From the NCBI GenBank assembly GCA_913045175.1, contig CAJWQG010000025.1, positions 1 through 50,102 on the forward strand: a DNA stretch of 50,102 bases. Direction: 5' to 3'. The DNA is from an uncultured Gammaproteobacteria bacterium. Lineage in GTDB: Bacteria > Pseudomonadota > Gammaproteobacteria > Pseudomonadales > Azotimanducaceae. Below, piece by piece: positions 27,862 to 36,148 of the stretch (position 1 is its first letter; the number at the start of each line of letters is the position of its first letter). The notes below the pieces were generated by a model. That model saw only the letters and a program-made list of their open reading frames with translations. It did no database searches and had not been told where the DNA came from. Position numbers and translations under genes: made by a program.

Positions 27862-27893
27862 TTCATACCTTGTAGCTTACTACAAGGTTACAA
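27862..27893 (-). promoter_or_regulatory. MerR-type promoter/operator with 20 bp spacer
   Basis: On the minus strand TTGTAA (27888-27893) and TATGAA (27862-27867) are separated by exactly 20 bp. The spacer is a dyad: ACCTTGTA (27867-27874) and TACAAGGT (27881-27888) around six bases. This over-long spacer with central palindrome is the hallmark of MerR-controlled promoters and resembles the ZntR/CadR operators. It drives merR itself. The region reads similarly in the plus direction (TTCATA, 20 bp, TTACAA), so it might also serve the divergent lactonase gene. Confidence 0.85.
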
Positions 27894-27986
27894 ATACGAA
27901 AAACTTCCAGCAAATTTCGCGAATATGCTATTTCGATCCACGACGTTCCTCTTTACTATCGAGCTTTCTAACCAATAGGGAAGCAA

Positions 27987-28826
27987 ATGGAAACAACTAC
28001 TCTCATAGACGGACTATGCTTTGGAGAAGGGCCACGCTGGCACGAGGGTCGGTTCTGGTTTTCCGACATGCATGGAAAAACCGTATACGCCGTCTCTGAA
28101 ACGGGCGACCTGGAACCTATCGTCGAGGTCGAAAATCGACCTTCCGGTCTCGGCTGGCTACCGGACGGTCGGCTGCTTATCGTTTCAATGCTCGATAGAA
28201 AATTGCTGTGCTTCAACGATGGGCAACTCTCCGAGTACGCGGACCTTTCTGACCACGCGAGCTTTACGTGCAACGATATGATTGTTGATGCTGCAGGTCG
28301 TGCCTACGTCGGTAATTTCGGTTTTGATATGGAAGCAGGTGCCTCCCCATCACCCGCTGAACTGGTATTGGTCCAGCCTGATGGCAGCATCAGTATCGCA
28401 GCGGATGAACTTTCTTTCCCCAACGGGACGGTCATAACACCAGACGGCAAGACCATGATTATTGGTGAATCAATGGGGGCTCGACTTACCGCTTTCGATG
28501 TTAACGAAGACGGAACACTCACTAACAGACGAATGTGGGCCCAGTTGGAAGGTGCCATTCCCGATGGCATCTGTCTCGATCAACAGGGCGGCATCTGGGT
28601 GGCTTCGCCGAACAGCCACGAGGTACTGCATGTGCTAGAGGGTGGTGAGGTCACGGACAGAATCACGATAGAGAATAAGGCCTACGCGTGCATGCTCGGC
28701 GGCGAAACGCGAAACCGCCTGTATATTATGACCTCGGTCTCATCGTCAAATGAGAAGTGCGTAAAATATAAGACTGCTCGAGTCGAGTATGTCGACGTGG
28801 AAATTCCTGGGGCCGGTCTTCCATGA
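27987..28826 (+). CDS. SMP-30/gluconolactonase-like hydrolase
   Basis: A 279-residue six-bladed beta-propeller of the SMP-30/LRE family. Metal-site blocks are visible: GEGPRWHEGRFWFSDM at the N-terminus, CNDMIVDAAGRAYVGNFG in the middle, then FPNGTVITPDG and PDGICLDQQGGIWVASP. Members are Ca2+/Zn2+-dependent lactonases of sugar acids, but the substrate here is unknown. It overlaps the following D-Ala-D-Ala ligase by 4 bp (ATGA), so they form a two-gene unit diverging from merR. Confidence 0.9.
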   Translation: METTTLIDGLCFGEGPRWHEGRFWFSDMHGKTVYAVSETGDLEPIVEVENRPSGLGWLPDGRLLIVSMLDRKLLCFNDGQLSEYADLSDHASFTCNDMIVDAAGRAYVGNFGFDMEAGASPSPAELVLVQPDGSISIAADELSFPNGTVITPDGKTMIIGESMGARLTAFDVNEDGTLTNRRMWAQLEGAIPDGICLDQQGGIWVASPNSHEVLHVLEGGEVTDRITIENKAYACMLGGETRNRLYIMTSVSSSNEKCVKYKTARVEYVDVEIPGAGLP

Positions 28827-29788
28827 AGGAATTCCTGGAAGACTACCCCGCCGATGCTTCACGAAGAGTAGCGGTTGTATGTGGAGGCGATTCCGCCGAA
28901 GCAGAAGTTTCGCGGGTTAGCGCAAACGGTGTGATAACCGCACTAAAGGAAAACTACACGAACGTTGCACAGCTCGAACTCGATGGCAGTCTGGCGCCTA
29001 AATTAGCGGACTTTAGGGCTGATGTCGTCTTCCCTGCACTGCACGGGCCACCAGGTGAAGATGGTACTTTCCAGGGCTTTCTCGACATACTTGGTTATAG
29101 GTATGTAGGCAGCGGTGTTCACGCGAGCAGCTTTGCCATGGACAAGATCGTTGCAAAGCAAATCTTCGCTCAGAGCCAACTACCGTTGGTAATGGACCTC
29201 GTTATAGAACGAGGAGAAAATGTAGAAGATGCGGTGGCCCGGATCAGAGACACGTTGACTGACGACGTGGTCATTAAACCCTCTCGCCAGGGTAGCGCCC
29301 TTGGCGTCACCCTCGTTAATAGTCAAAGCGAAATGCAACAGGGTATCACCGACGCATTTACCTTTGACGATCGACTGCTGATCGAAAAACGAATCTCCGG
29401 CAAAGAAATCACCGTCGGGGTCATCGATACGGATCAGGGGACGCAGGCCTTCCCGGTTATTGAAGTGACCACACCGGAAGACAGCTGGTATGACTACCAG
29501 CATCGATACACCTCCGGTCTTAGCAACCATCTGTTACCTGCGGACGTGACACCAGAACAAACAAAAAGATTGCAAGACATCGCTATCAAGGCACATAGCA
29601 TTCTGGGCTGCCGGGACCTTTCAAGGGCGGACTTTATTGTGCCTGGCGACGAAGAAGAATACCTGCTGGAGGTCAACACGCTACCCGGTATGACACCTAC
29701 CAGCCTCTACCCTGATGGCGCTGAAGGTTTTGGATTAAGTTTTGTAGAACTCGTCACTTATTTTATCGAGCGAGGAGCGCGCAGATAA
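28823..29788 (+). CDS. ddl: D-alanine--D-alanine ligase
   Basis: A 321-residue ATP-grasp enzyme. Motifs include GGDSAEAEVSRVSANGV at the N-terminus (with the substrate-binding Glu), LHGPPGEDGTFQG, SFAMDKIVAKQIF, KPSRQGSALGV and LEVNTLPGMTPTSL. It forms the D-Ala-D-Ala dipeptide for peptidoglycan precursors. It is not within a mur-fts cluster and is coupled to an SMP-30-like gene, so it may be a second, DdlA-like copy; this cannot be judged from the window. A bidirectional terminator follows at once. Confidence 0.92.
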   Translation: MKEFLEDYPADASRRVAVVCGGDSAEAEVSRVSANGVITALKENYTNVAQLELDGSLAPKLADFRADVVFPALHGPPGEDGTFQGFLDILGYRYVGSGVHASSFAMDKIVAKQIFAQSQLPLVMDLVIERGENVEDAVARIRDTLTDDVVIKPSRQGSALGVTLVNSQSEMQQGITDAFTFDDRLLIEKRISGKEITVGVIDTDQGTQAFPVIEVTTPEDSWYDYQHRYTSGLSNHLLPADVTPEQTKRLQDIAIKAHSILGCRDLSRADFIVPGDEEEYLLEVNTLPGMTPTSLYPDGAEGFGLSFVELVTYFIERGARR

Positions 29789-29816
29789 AAAAAGGCCCGC
29801 TTTGCGGGCCTTTTTC
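29787..29816. terminator. Bidirectional intrinsic terminator between ddl and amtB
   Basis: AAAAAGGCCCGC (29789-29800) and GCGGGCCTTTTT (29804-29815) pair perfectly around TTT. The flanking A and T tracts make it work in both directions, ending ddl (plus) and amtB (minus), which converge here. Confidence 0.92.
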
Positions 29817-29830
29817 TTAAGACAACAACA

Positions 29831-31150
29831 TTACATGTCGTAACCGCGTTCATTGTGCTGATTAAGATCAAGCCCTTCTGTCTCTTCATCAGGCGTGACA
29901 CGCAAACCAAGCATGACATCTACCAACTTCAGAAGGCCATAGGTCACAATACCGCAGTAAACCGCAGTCACTACAACACCGAATATCTGTACCGTTACCT
30001 GAGACATCATCGTCATACCTTCTGCCAGCCCCTGGCCACTGAATACACCAAGACTCGTCGAAGCGAAAACGCCTGCCAGTACAGTTCCAAGCGCTCCACC
30101 CACGCCGTGAACCGGGAAGACATCCAGGGAGTCATCGATATGTAACTTGTTCTTCAAGTAGACGGTCATGTTGAAACAGACGATACCGCCAGCAATACCG
30201 ATGACCAGACCACCTGCGGGTCCTACAAATCCAGATGCAGGTGTAATCGTACCGAGGCCTGCCACCATACCAGTCACGGCACCTAGCGCACTTGGCTTGC
30301 CGAATCGTACCCACTCACAAATCATCCAGGTCAGAGCCCCTGCCGCAGCAGACATGTGGGTTGCCAGCATCGCCATGCCCGCATCACCGTTAGCCGCAAG
30401 CGCACTACCTGCGTTAAATCCGAACCAGCCGACCCACAACATACCGGCACCGGTAATCGCCATGGTCATGTTATGGGGTGGCATTGGTGTTTCAGGAAAA
30501 CCCTTCCTGCTTCCCATTACCAGCGCCGCAACAATCGCCGCTACACCCGCGTTAACGTGAACCACGGTGCCGCCAGCGAAGTCCATGAGGGCAGCTCCTT
30601 CAACGTTGACCAACCATTCTAAATCGCTGAGCCAACCACCGCCCCAAACCCAGTGTGTCACCGGTGAATACACGACCAGCGACCACAATCCAGAGAACAG
30701 CAGCATCGAGGAAAATCTCATTCGCTCTGCAAAACCGCCCACGATCAGCGCCGGCGTAATGATCGCAAACGTGAGCTGAAACATAGAGAAGACACTTTCT
30801 GGAATGTCTCCACTCATCGTATCTTCAAGAATGTTTCCCATGAACATATTCGAAAGGCCGCCGACAAATGGACTGCCTTCAGAAAATGCCAGGGAATAAC
30901 CCACGACGAGCCAAAGTATCGACACAAGACAGGTAATCGCGAAACACTGAACCAGGACACTCAAGACGTTTTTGACACGAACAAGCCCGCCATAAAACAG
31001 TGATAACCCGGGGATGGTCATAAACAACACCAGTGCTGTCGACGTTAGTATCCAGGATGTATTACCAATGTTAAGCGCGTCTTCCGCGAGAGCGGTGCTA
31101 CTAAACAGTAAGGCAACGACTCCGGATATTGTTAGTAATAGTTTGTTCAT
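29831..31150 (-). CDS. amtB: Ammonium transporter AmtB
   Basis: A 439-residue Amt/Rh channel with a cleavable signal peptide (about residues 1-22, ALAED) and about eleven membrane segments. The twin pore histidines are His198 (GGTVVHVNAG) and His348 (VFPVHGVGG). It conducts ammonium across the inner membrane. In most gammaproteobacteria glnK (PII) precedes amtB in an operon; here no glnK lies within the 400 bp upstream, where rmf is divergent. I looked for a sigma-54 GG/GC promoter and found no convincing one. Confidence 0.95.
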   Translation of the reverse strand: MNKLLLTISGVVALLFSSTALAEDALNIGNTSWILTSTALVLFMTIPGLSLFYGGLVRVKNVLSVLVQCFAITCLVSILWLVVGYSLAFSEGSPFVGGLSNMFMGNILEDTMSGDIPESVFSMFQLTFAIITPALIVGGFAERMRFSSMLLFSGLWSLVVYSPVTHWVWGGGWLSDLEWLVNVEGAALMDFAGGTVVHVNAGVAAIVAALVMGSRKGFPETPMPPHNMTMAITGAGMLWVGWFGFNAGSALAANGDAGMAMLATHMSAAAGALTWMICEWVRFGKPSALGAVTGMVAGLGTITPASGFVGPAGGLVIGIAGGIVCFNMTVYLKNKLHIDDSLDVFPVHGVGGALGTVLAGVFASTSLGVFSGQGLAEGMTMMSQVTVQIFGVVVTAVYCGIVTYGLLKLVDVMLGLRVTPDEETEGLDLNQHNERGYDM

Positions 31151-31549
31151 AAGGCACTCCTCTCGGCGCTTGCAGTTATTCTTATTAATACTTTTTTATA
31201 CTTTCTAAATTTAGCGGCAGGAATTTCAACCCACAGGGTAGGTTTGTGATTCTGTATCGTGCAGTGCAGTGTACTGATTCATAGCGCTTCACTCAACTCC
31301 CTGATATTTCTTGAATTACTGGCGCAATAACGCACCAAAATTGCTCTTTTTAATGCCCATTAATAGTGCAGGAGGCACCCCTGCTCCAGACCTTAGCCAC
31401 GGAATCAGCGCGTTACAGACGGATTCAAAAAAGTGATCGACAAGCATCTTTACCTGCGTTAAAAAGAAAGTCCGGCCGAGGAGTAATTGCGCATCCGGTT
31501 GCAGCCTAAGCTGCGGCCAAAAGCTATTTTGCGTGACAGGACTCGATCT
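31151..31549. other. Intergenic region between amtB and rmf
   Basis: About 400 bp without a supported gene. It must hold the divergent promoters of amtB and rmf, but none could be assigned with confidence. A stem-loop at 31497-31518 (GCAGC-CTAA-GCTGC core, extended by G-U and G-C pairs) lies in the presumed rmf leader. The open frames here lack homology and codon support. Confidence 0.5.
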
Positions 31550-31705
31550 ATGCGAAGACAAAAGCGAGATATGACTGAACGTGCGTACACCCACGGATAC
31601 CAGAAAAGTGTACAAGGCAAATCCAAAGAACTCTGTCCCTACCAAAACAAAGAACCACGAACCGCATGGTTAAGCGGTTGGCGTAGTGGTCGAGAAGATG
31701 GCTAG
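31550..31705 (+). CDS. rmf: Ribosome modulation factor
   Basis: A 51-residue basic protein beginning MRRQKRDMTERAYTHGYQ and containing GKSKELCPYQ and TAWLSGWRSGRED, which align over the whole length with E. coli RMF (55 residues, MKRQKRDRLERAHQRGYQ, RSKEMCPYQ). It binds the 30S subunit and promotes 100S ribosome dimers in stationary phase. The open frame extends upstream to 31487, but the ATG at 31550 matches the family start. It lies between amtB and the double-glycine peptide gene. Confidence 0.93.
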   Translation: MRRQKRDMTERAYTHGYQKSVQGKSKELCPYQNKEPRTAWLSGWRSGREDG

Positions 31706-31785
31706 GATGGCTACAAGGATACCGCGGGGTTGGCAAGAACCCGATGACCTGACGTAGCAAATATCCTACAAAAACTCGGGCTAAC

Positions 31786-31849
31786 GTCCGGTTACCAACA
31801 TCGTTCTACCGGACTAAAGTTTCTCCTGCATACATCGAACAGGAGAAAC
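31786..31849 (+). promoter_or_regulatory. Two stem-loops in the peptide leader; second hides the RBS
   Basis: First hairpin: GTCCGGT (31786-31792) with ACCGGAC (31808-31814). Second: GTTTCTCCTG (31819-31828) pairs perfectly with CAGGAGAAAC (31840-31849) around an 11-base loop. The second arm contains the AGGAG Shine-Dalgarno (31841-31845) of the downstream gene starting at 31852. The arrangement would block ribosome binding unless opened, suggesting translational control by an RNA, protein, or temperature. Control is inferred; the pairing is seen directly. Confidence 0.7.
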
Positions 31850-31851
31850 CA

Positions 31852-32091
31852 ATGCGAGAATTGACCCAAGGTGAAGTAAAGCAAGTTAGTGGCGGATTCG
31901 CGGGTACGCCAATCCCTTTTGTTAACGGATTTATTCCAGGGCCCAATTGGCCTGGTGGTTTTCCCGTAGCGATTCAGATGGCAATTATCTCTTTCAACGT
32001 AGGATTACTACTTGGCACACACACTTACGATAAGATTCATCAACAATTTGGTATGACTACGGGCGAAGCGCTATATCACACCGTTAACTGA
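31852..32091 (+). CDS. Double-glycine-leader peptide (class II microcin-like precursor)
   Basis: A 79-residue precursor whose first 15 residues, MRELTQGEVKQVSGG, form a double-glycine leader with the length and pattern of the microcin V (CvaC) leader MRTLTLNELDSVSGG. Cleavage after Gly15 by a C39-peptidase ABC exporter would release a 64-residue peptide that is Gly/Pro-rich at first (FVNGFIPGPNWPGGFP), has a hydrophobic segment (VAIQMAIISFNVGLLLG) and has no cysteine. No such exporter is encoded in the window. It has a strong AGGAG site locked in a hairpin. It could be a bacteriocin or a secreted signal peptide. The mature part is not recognised. Confidence 0.7.
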   Translation: MRELTQGEVKQVSGGFAGTPIPFVNGFIPGPNWPGGFPVAIQMAIISFNVGLLLGTHTYDKIHQQFGMTTGEALYHTVN

Positions 32092-32411
32092 TGGGTGTAC
32101 AGGTGCAGAACTACGAATTCGGTTATATGTCAAAACGCGAGAAGCTGAAACTGTTGCTGTTGAAGTTTCTCTCGCTTTGCTGGGTAACATGGACCGCGTT
32201 TACCACGATTTACGGTGACAGATTGTCACTCCAGTTTTATGGAGCTTCTGGCGTAATGTGTGGTGCATACTTCTACATGAATCTGTTCTTCATTAAATCC
32301 GAAGTAATGGAGCTATTCGAACTACCCTATCCGGTAAAAGGACAGATACTCGCATATCTCGCCGGTATCTTTCTTTTAATCGGGATTTACTACCAAGTAA
32401 ACTGGCAGTAA
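32091..32411 (+). CDS. Small three-helix membrane protein, possible immunity protein
   Basis: A 106-residue protein with three hydrophobic segments (about 22-43, 52-71 and 85-103) and a basic cytoplasmic stretch MSKREKLK before the first. Its ATG overlaps the stop of the double-glycine peptide gene by one base (TGATG), so translation is coupled. Small multi-helix membrane proteins next to class II microcin genes are often immunity proteins; this is an inference from position and topology only. An internal ATG at 32127 (MSKREK) is an alternative start. No family is recognised. Confidence 0.65.
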   Translation: MGVQVQNYEFGYMSKREKLKLLLLKFLSLCWVTWTAFTTIYGDRLSLQFYGASGVMCGAYFYMNLFFIKSEVMELFELPYPVKGQILAYLAGIFLLIGIYYQVNWQ

Positions 32412-32516
32412 CACTCTCCATATCACCCGCATTCAGAAACAGGTATCATCGATTTTCGGGAACCCGGCTCGATTGCGGGTGTCTATCATATTTTCAACGA
32501 CTTAAGTCCTCTGGAT

Positions 32517-33485
32517 ATGCAACATAGAGAGAATATTCTGGCCCTGGAAAACTGGCTATCCAGTCAGATTATTGGGCAGGAAAAGCTGGTAAATCGATTG
32601 TTAATGGCCCTGCTTGCAGATGGCCATTTACTGGTAGAAGGCGCACCTGGCCTTGCAAAAACAAAAGCCATCAAAACCCTGGCAGAAGGGATCGAAGGAG
32701 ACTTCCATCGCATTCAGTTCACGCCAGACCTTCTGCCGTCAGATATCACGGGCACGGAAATCTATCGCGCCCAGGAAGGTACCTTTGAATTTCAACAAGG
32801 TCCCATATTCCACAACCTGATTCTTGCGGATGAAATCAACCGCGCGCCGGCAAAAGTTCAGTCGGCACTGCTCGAAGGCATGGGTGAACGTCAGGTAAGT
32901 TTCGGCAGGCAGACCTTCACTCTGCCCGACCTTTTCCTCGTCATGGCGACACAGAATCCGATTGAGCAGGAAGGAACCTACCCATTACCCGAGGCCCAGC
33001 TCGACCGCTTCCTGATGCACGTGAACATTGATTATCCGGATGCCTCATCTGAACGAAACATCCTTCAGCTGGTGCGTAACGAAGCGATGACAAACAGCGT
33101 CAACGAGAGCCACAAACCGCCACAACTTAGCCAACAGACTATCTTCGGTGCCCGCCAGGAGCTTTTGCATCTACATATGGCACCAGTGGTAGAGGAATAC
33201 ATGGTGCAACTGACCATGGCAACCAGAACACCGGAGGTCTACGGTGAAGACTTGGCGGCTTGGCTCGACTTCGGTGCATCGCCCAGGGGCACTATTGCCC
33301 TAGATGTTTGCGCAAGAGCAAACGCTTTTCTCCTCGGTAAAGACTTCGTGAGCCCCGATGACGTACAGGCCGTACTACATGACTGCTTTCGCCATCGAAT
33401 TATCGTTAGTTTTGAGGCAGAGGCGACTGGTGTCACCCCAGACCAGGTCCTGGACACTGTACTACAGCGCGTCGCCGCGACCTGA
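32517..33485 (+). CDS. MoxR-family AAA+ ATPase
   Basis: A 322-residue MoxR ATPase. Walker A is EGAPGLAKTK (about 41-50), Walker B is LILADEINRA (101-110), and sensor block LVMATQNPIEQEGTYPLPEA follows. MoxR ATPases act as chaperones with VWA-domain proteins in the same operon. It is the first gene of a six-gene cluster of the Bat (aerotolerance) type: moxR, DUF58, DUF4381, two VWA proteins and BatD. The promoter probably lies in the ~105 bp after the three-helix gene. Confidence 0.93.
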   Translation: MQHRENILALENWLSSQIIGQEKLVNRLLMALLADGHLLVEGAPGLAKTKAIKTLAEGIEGDFHRIQFTPDLLPSDITGTEIYRAQEGTFEFQQGPIFHNLILADEINRAPAKVQSALLEGMGERQVSFGRQTFTLPDLFLVMATQNPIEQEGTYPLPEAQLDRFLMHVNIDYPDASSERNILQLVRNEAMTNSVNESHKPPQLSQQTIFGARQELLHLHMAPVVEEYMVQLTMATRTPEVYGEDLAAWLDFGASPRGTIALDVCARANAFLLGKDFVSPDDVQAVLHDCFRHRIIVSFEAEATGVTPDQVLDTVLQRVAAT

Positions 33486-33505
33486 GCTCCCAGAAGGCAT
33501 TCCTG

Positions 33506-34456
33506 GTGCAGGGTTTTCAGGCCAACGGCTTTCGCTTAAAGGGCGGCGCGTATACCGATATACGAGAGCTGATTCAATTACGCTATGCGGCGCGAGAGAT
33601 GGACGTGCTGGATTCCGATACCACGCGTAATCCACTGTCGGGATTACTGACTTCAAAATTTCGCGGTCGCGGAATCGACTTCGCTGAAGTAAGAATCTAC
33701 CAGCCGGGCGATGACGTCAGAACCATCGACTGGCGTGTTACCGCGCGCACCCAGACGCCACATACGAAACTTTTTCAGGAAGAAAAAGAGCGTCCCGTAT
33801 TAATTCTGGTAGACCAGTCAGTCTCGATGTTCTTCGGCTCCAAACAGGCCTTCAAGTCGGTTCTCGCCGCTGAATGCGCAGCACTGCTTGCATGGAAAGC
33901 CCTAGAGCGAGGCGATCGGGTGGGTGGCATCGTTTTCTCTGAACAGGGTCACCGGGAAGTACGCCCTCGACGCAGCAAAACCTCGGCACTCCGGCTACTG
34001 CACGAAATTGATGACTACAACAAGAAGCTATCCAAACAGACCAATAGCGGAACCCAGTCGTATCTAGGCGAAGCGCTGCGTAATGTACGTCGAGTGGCCA
34101 AACACGGCAGCACTATTTTGATCATCTCGGACTTTCTGACGTTCAACGACGAGGCGAGGATTCATCTGAGTCAACTGGCACGTCACGACGAAGTGATCGG
34201 CGTACATATCTCCGACCCACTCGAAAAGGAGTTACCGAGGCCTGACCTTTATACCATTACCGATGGCGTTTCGAGATCTCGCATCAACACGTCGGCGCGA
34301 CGTCACCGCCGGGACTATGAACAACACTACTCAAGTCACCTTGAACGCGTTAGGGCAGAATTCGCCAGGGTCAAATCTCTGTTAGTCGAAGTTTCAACGG
34401 ACCAGGCTTTAGTGAGCCAGATATCAAACCGGTTCAACCTGAGCGGACAACGCTAA
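33506..34456 (+). CDS. DUF58 domain protein
   Basis: A 316-residue protein with the DUF58 signature YQPGDDVRTIDWRVTART (65-82), followed by a VWA-like fold in which a MIDAS-type motif appears as VDQSVSM (Asp103, Ser105, Ser107). The start is GTG with GAAGG upstream. No membrane segments are evident, so it is likely cytosolic. DUF58 proteins accompany MoxR ATPases almost universally; the molecular role is not established. Its stop overlaps the start of the DUF4381 gene (TAATG). Confidence 0.9.
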   Translation: MQGFQANGFRLKGGAYTDIRELIQLRYAAREMDVLDSDTTRNPLSGLLTSKFRGRGIDFAEVRIYQPGDDVRTIDWRVTARTQTPHTKLFQEEKERPVLILVDQSVSMFFGSKQAFKSVLAAECAALLAWKALERGDRVGGIVFSEQGHREVRPRRSKTSALRLLHEIDDYNKKLSKQTNSGTQSYLGEALRNVRRVAKHGSTILIISDFLTFNDEARIHLSQLARHDEVIGVHISDPLEKELPRPDLYTITDGVSRSRINTSARRHRRDYEQHYSSHLERVRAEFARVKSLLVEVSTDQALVSQISNRFNLSGQR

Positions 34457-35004
34457 TGGCACAAGCACCGAATATGCCACCAGGAATGCCCGTACCGGGT
34501 CAGGCGCCACCAGGCGGCGTACCGATGGACCCGCTCGCAGAATTGCGAGACATCCATATGCCAGGGGTCCTTGAGGTATGGCCACCAGCTATTGGATGGT
34601 GGTTCCTGCTCGCGACGTTCGTCATTCTGGTGTGCCTTGCTATCTATTGGTTATACAGACGTTGGCGCGGTAACCGTTACCGCCGGGAAGCCATGCGCGA
34701 GCTTGCGCAACTGAGGGCAGACTACCAGCAGCACGGCGATGACGGTGTCTATATCACCGAGCTTCAACTACTACTAAAACGCGTCGCACTAACGCGCTTC
34801 CCACGCGAAGCCGTGGCACATCTCACAGGCGAGTCCTGGGTCGCATTTCTCGATCACAGCTCAAAGACCCAGGAATTTTCAATGGGTGATGGGCAAAGTC
34901 TGATTGATAGCAACTACCGCAAAGAACCTGAAGTGAATGTTGCCGCGCTACATGAACTCAGCAAACGCTGGATCAAGCGCCACCGTATGGACCTTGCCGC
35001 ATGA
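34456..35004 (+). CDS. DUF4381 domain membrane protein
   Basis: A 182-residue protein with a Pro/Met-rich N-terminus (MPPGMPVPGQAPPGGVP), the family block DPLAELRDIHMPG, one membrane segment at about residues 50-70, and a cytoplasmic helical domain with YITELQLLLKRVALTRFPRE and LTGESWVAFLD. This is the DUF4381 pattern seen between DUF58 and VWA genes of Bat operons. Its start is coupled to the DUF58 stop. Function is unknown; it may be an inner-membrane partner of the VWA proteins. Confidence 0.88.
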   Translation: MAQAPNMPPGMPVPGQAPPGGVPMDPLAELRDIHMPGVLEVWPPAIGWWFLLATFVILVCLAIYWLYRRWRGNRYRREAMRELAQLRADYQQHGDDGVYITELQLLLKRVALTRFPREAVAHLTGESWVAFLDHSSKTQEFSMGDGQSLIDSNYRKEPEVNVAALHELSKRWIKRHRMDLAA

Positions 35005-35077
35005 CGACCTGGAGCGACAGCCTAATGCCTGGTCTGGTGACCCGCCTGGGGCCTCTTATGATCGCCCGGTGCTCGTC

Positions 35078-36148
35078 ATGATCAACTTTCTCTGGCCCTG
35101 GGCAGCCGCATTTTTACCCCTGCCGCTGCTGGTGTATTTTCTTACCCCGGCCGCCAGGCGGACAGATGCCGCACTGCAGGTACCTTTTTTCATCGTCGCC
35201 TCACATTACGAAGGCGACAGCACGTTCAATCAGCATCGAACAGTTTTGCGCAGGATCCTCCTGATACTGATGTGGTTATGCCTGGTACTGGCTGCAACAC
35301 GACCACAATACATCGGCGATCCAATCGAGTTGCCCACCAGTGGTCGAGACCTGCTGCTGGCGGTAGATATCTCTGGTTCCATGGGCTACGAAGACATGGA
35401 ACTGGCCGGGCGCACAGTCACGCGACTGATGGTCGTCAAAGACGTAGTCGGCGACTTTGTTACACGTCGACAGGGAGACCGGCTTGGGCTCATACTCTTT
35501 GGCAGCCAGGCTTACCTGCAAACACCGCTTACGTTTGATCGATTTACCGTAAAGTCTCTCCTTCAGGAAACACCACTGGGCATCGCCGGACAGAAAACCG
35601 CCATTGGTGACGCAATCGGATTAGCCGTCAAACGACTACAGGATCGACCCGCGGAAAACCGGGTGCTCGTGCTGTTAACAGACGGCGTCAATACAGTCGG
35701 CGAGGTGGAACCGCTTCAAGCGGCAAAACTCGCCGCCCAGGAAGGCATCCGCATTTACACCATCGGATTTGGCGCCGAAGAACTGGTAGTGCCAGGCATT
35801 TTTTCAAATCGTCGAATTAACCCCTCAGCAGAACTGGACAGTGAAACCCTAACCGAGATTGCACAGTTGACTGGTGGCATCTACCAGCGAGCCAGAAGCT
35901 CGGGTGAACTCAAACAGATATACGCGGCACTGGATGAACTTGAACCCATCGAACAGGACCATGAAATATATCGACCGGTCAAATCGCTGTATTACTGGCC
36001 ACTCATGCTCGTCACCCTGTTTAGTCTTTTCTACGCCGCAATGCACCCCATGCTAACCAGCTGGCTCACCGCCGGTATGGCAGAACTGAGAGAAGGTCTC
36101 GAGAATCGCAAAAGAGAACGGGCGCGGGCGGAGGTCACGGACGCATGA
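35078..36148 (+). CDS. batA: VWA-domain membrane protein BatA
   Basis: A 356-residue protein with two N-terminal membrane helices (about 6-23 and 58-75), a VWA domain with the MIDAS motif DISGS (97-101) and VLLTDGVNTVGEV, and one C-terminal membrane helix. The open frame runs back to 34937, overlapping the DUF4381 gene, but the ATG at 35078 yields the typical MINFLWPWAAAFLPLPLLVY start. GTG 35069 is an alternative. It overlaps the next gene by four bases (ATGA). The family was named for Bacteroides aerotolerance; the exact role here is unproven. Confidence 0.9.
   Translation: MINFLWPWAAAFLPLPLLVYFLTPAARRTDAALQVPFFIVASHYEGDSTFNQHRTVLRRILLILMWLCLVLAATRPQYIGDPIELPTSGRDLLLAVDISGSMGYEDMELAGRTVTRLMVVKDVVGDFVTRRQGDRLGLILFGSQAYLQTPLTFDRFTVKSLLQETPLGIAGQKTAIGDAIGLAVKRLQDRPAENRVLVLLTDGVNTVGEVEPLQAAKLAAQEGIRIYTIGFGAEELVVPGIFSNRRINPSAELDSETLTEIAQLTGGIYQRARSSGELKQIYAALDELEPIEQDHEIYRPVKSLYYWPLMLVTLFSLFYAAMHPMLTSWLTAGMAELREGLENRKRERARAEVTDA

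Noticed and set aside
31151-31450. Sigma-54/NtrC control region for amtB
   Set aside because: A GG...GC pair was sought on the minus strand, but the best candidate has the wrong spacing.
31316-31645. 109-codon minus-strand open frame between amtB and rmf
   Set aside because: It overlaps rmf antisense and has no recognisable motif or start signal.
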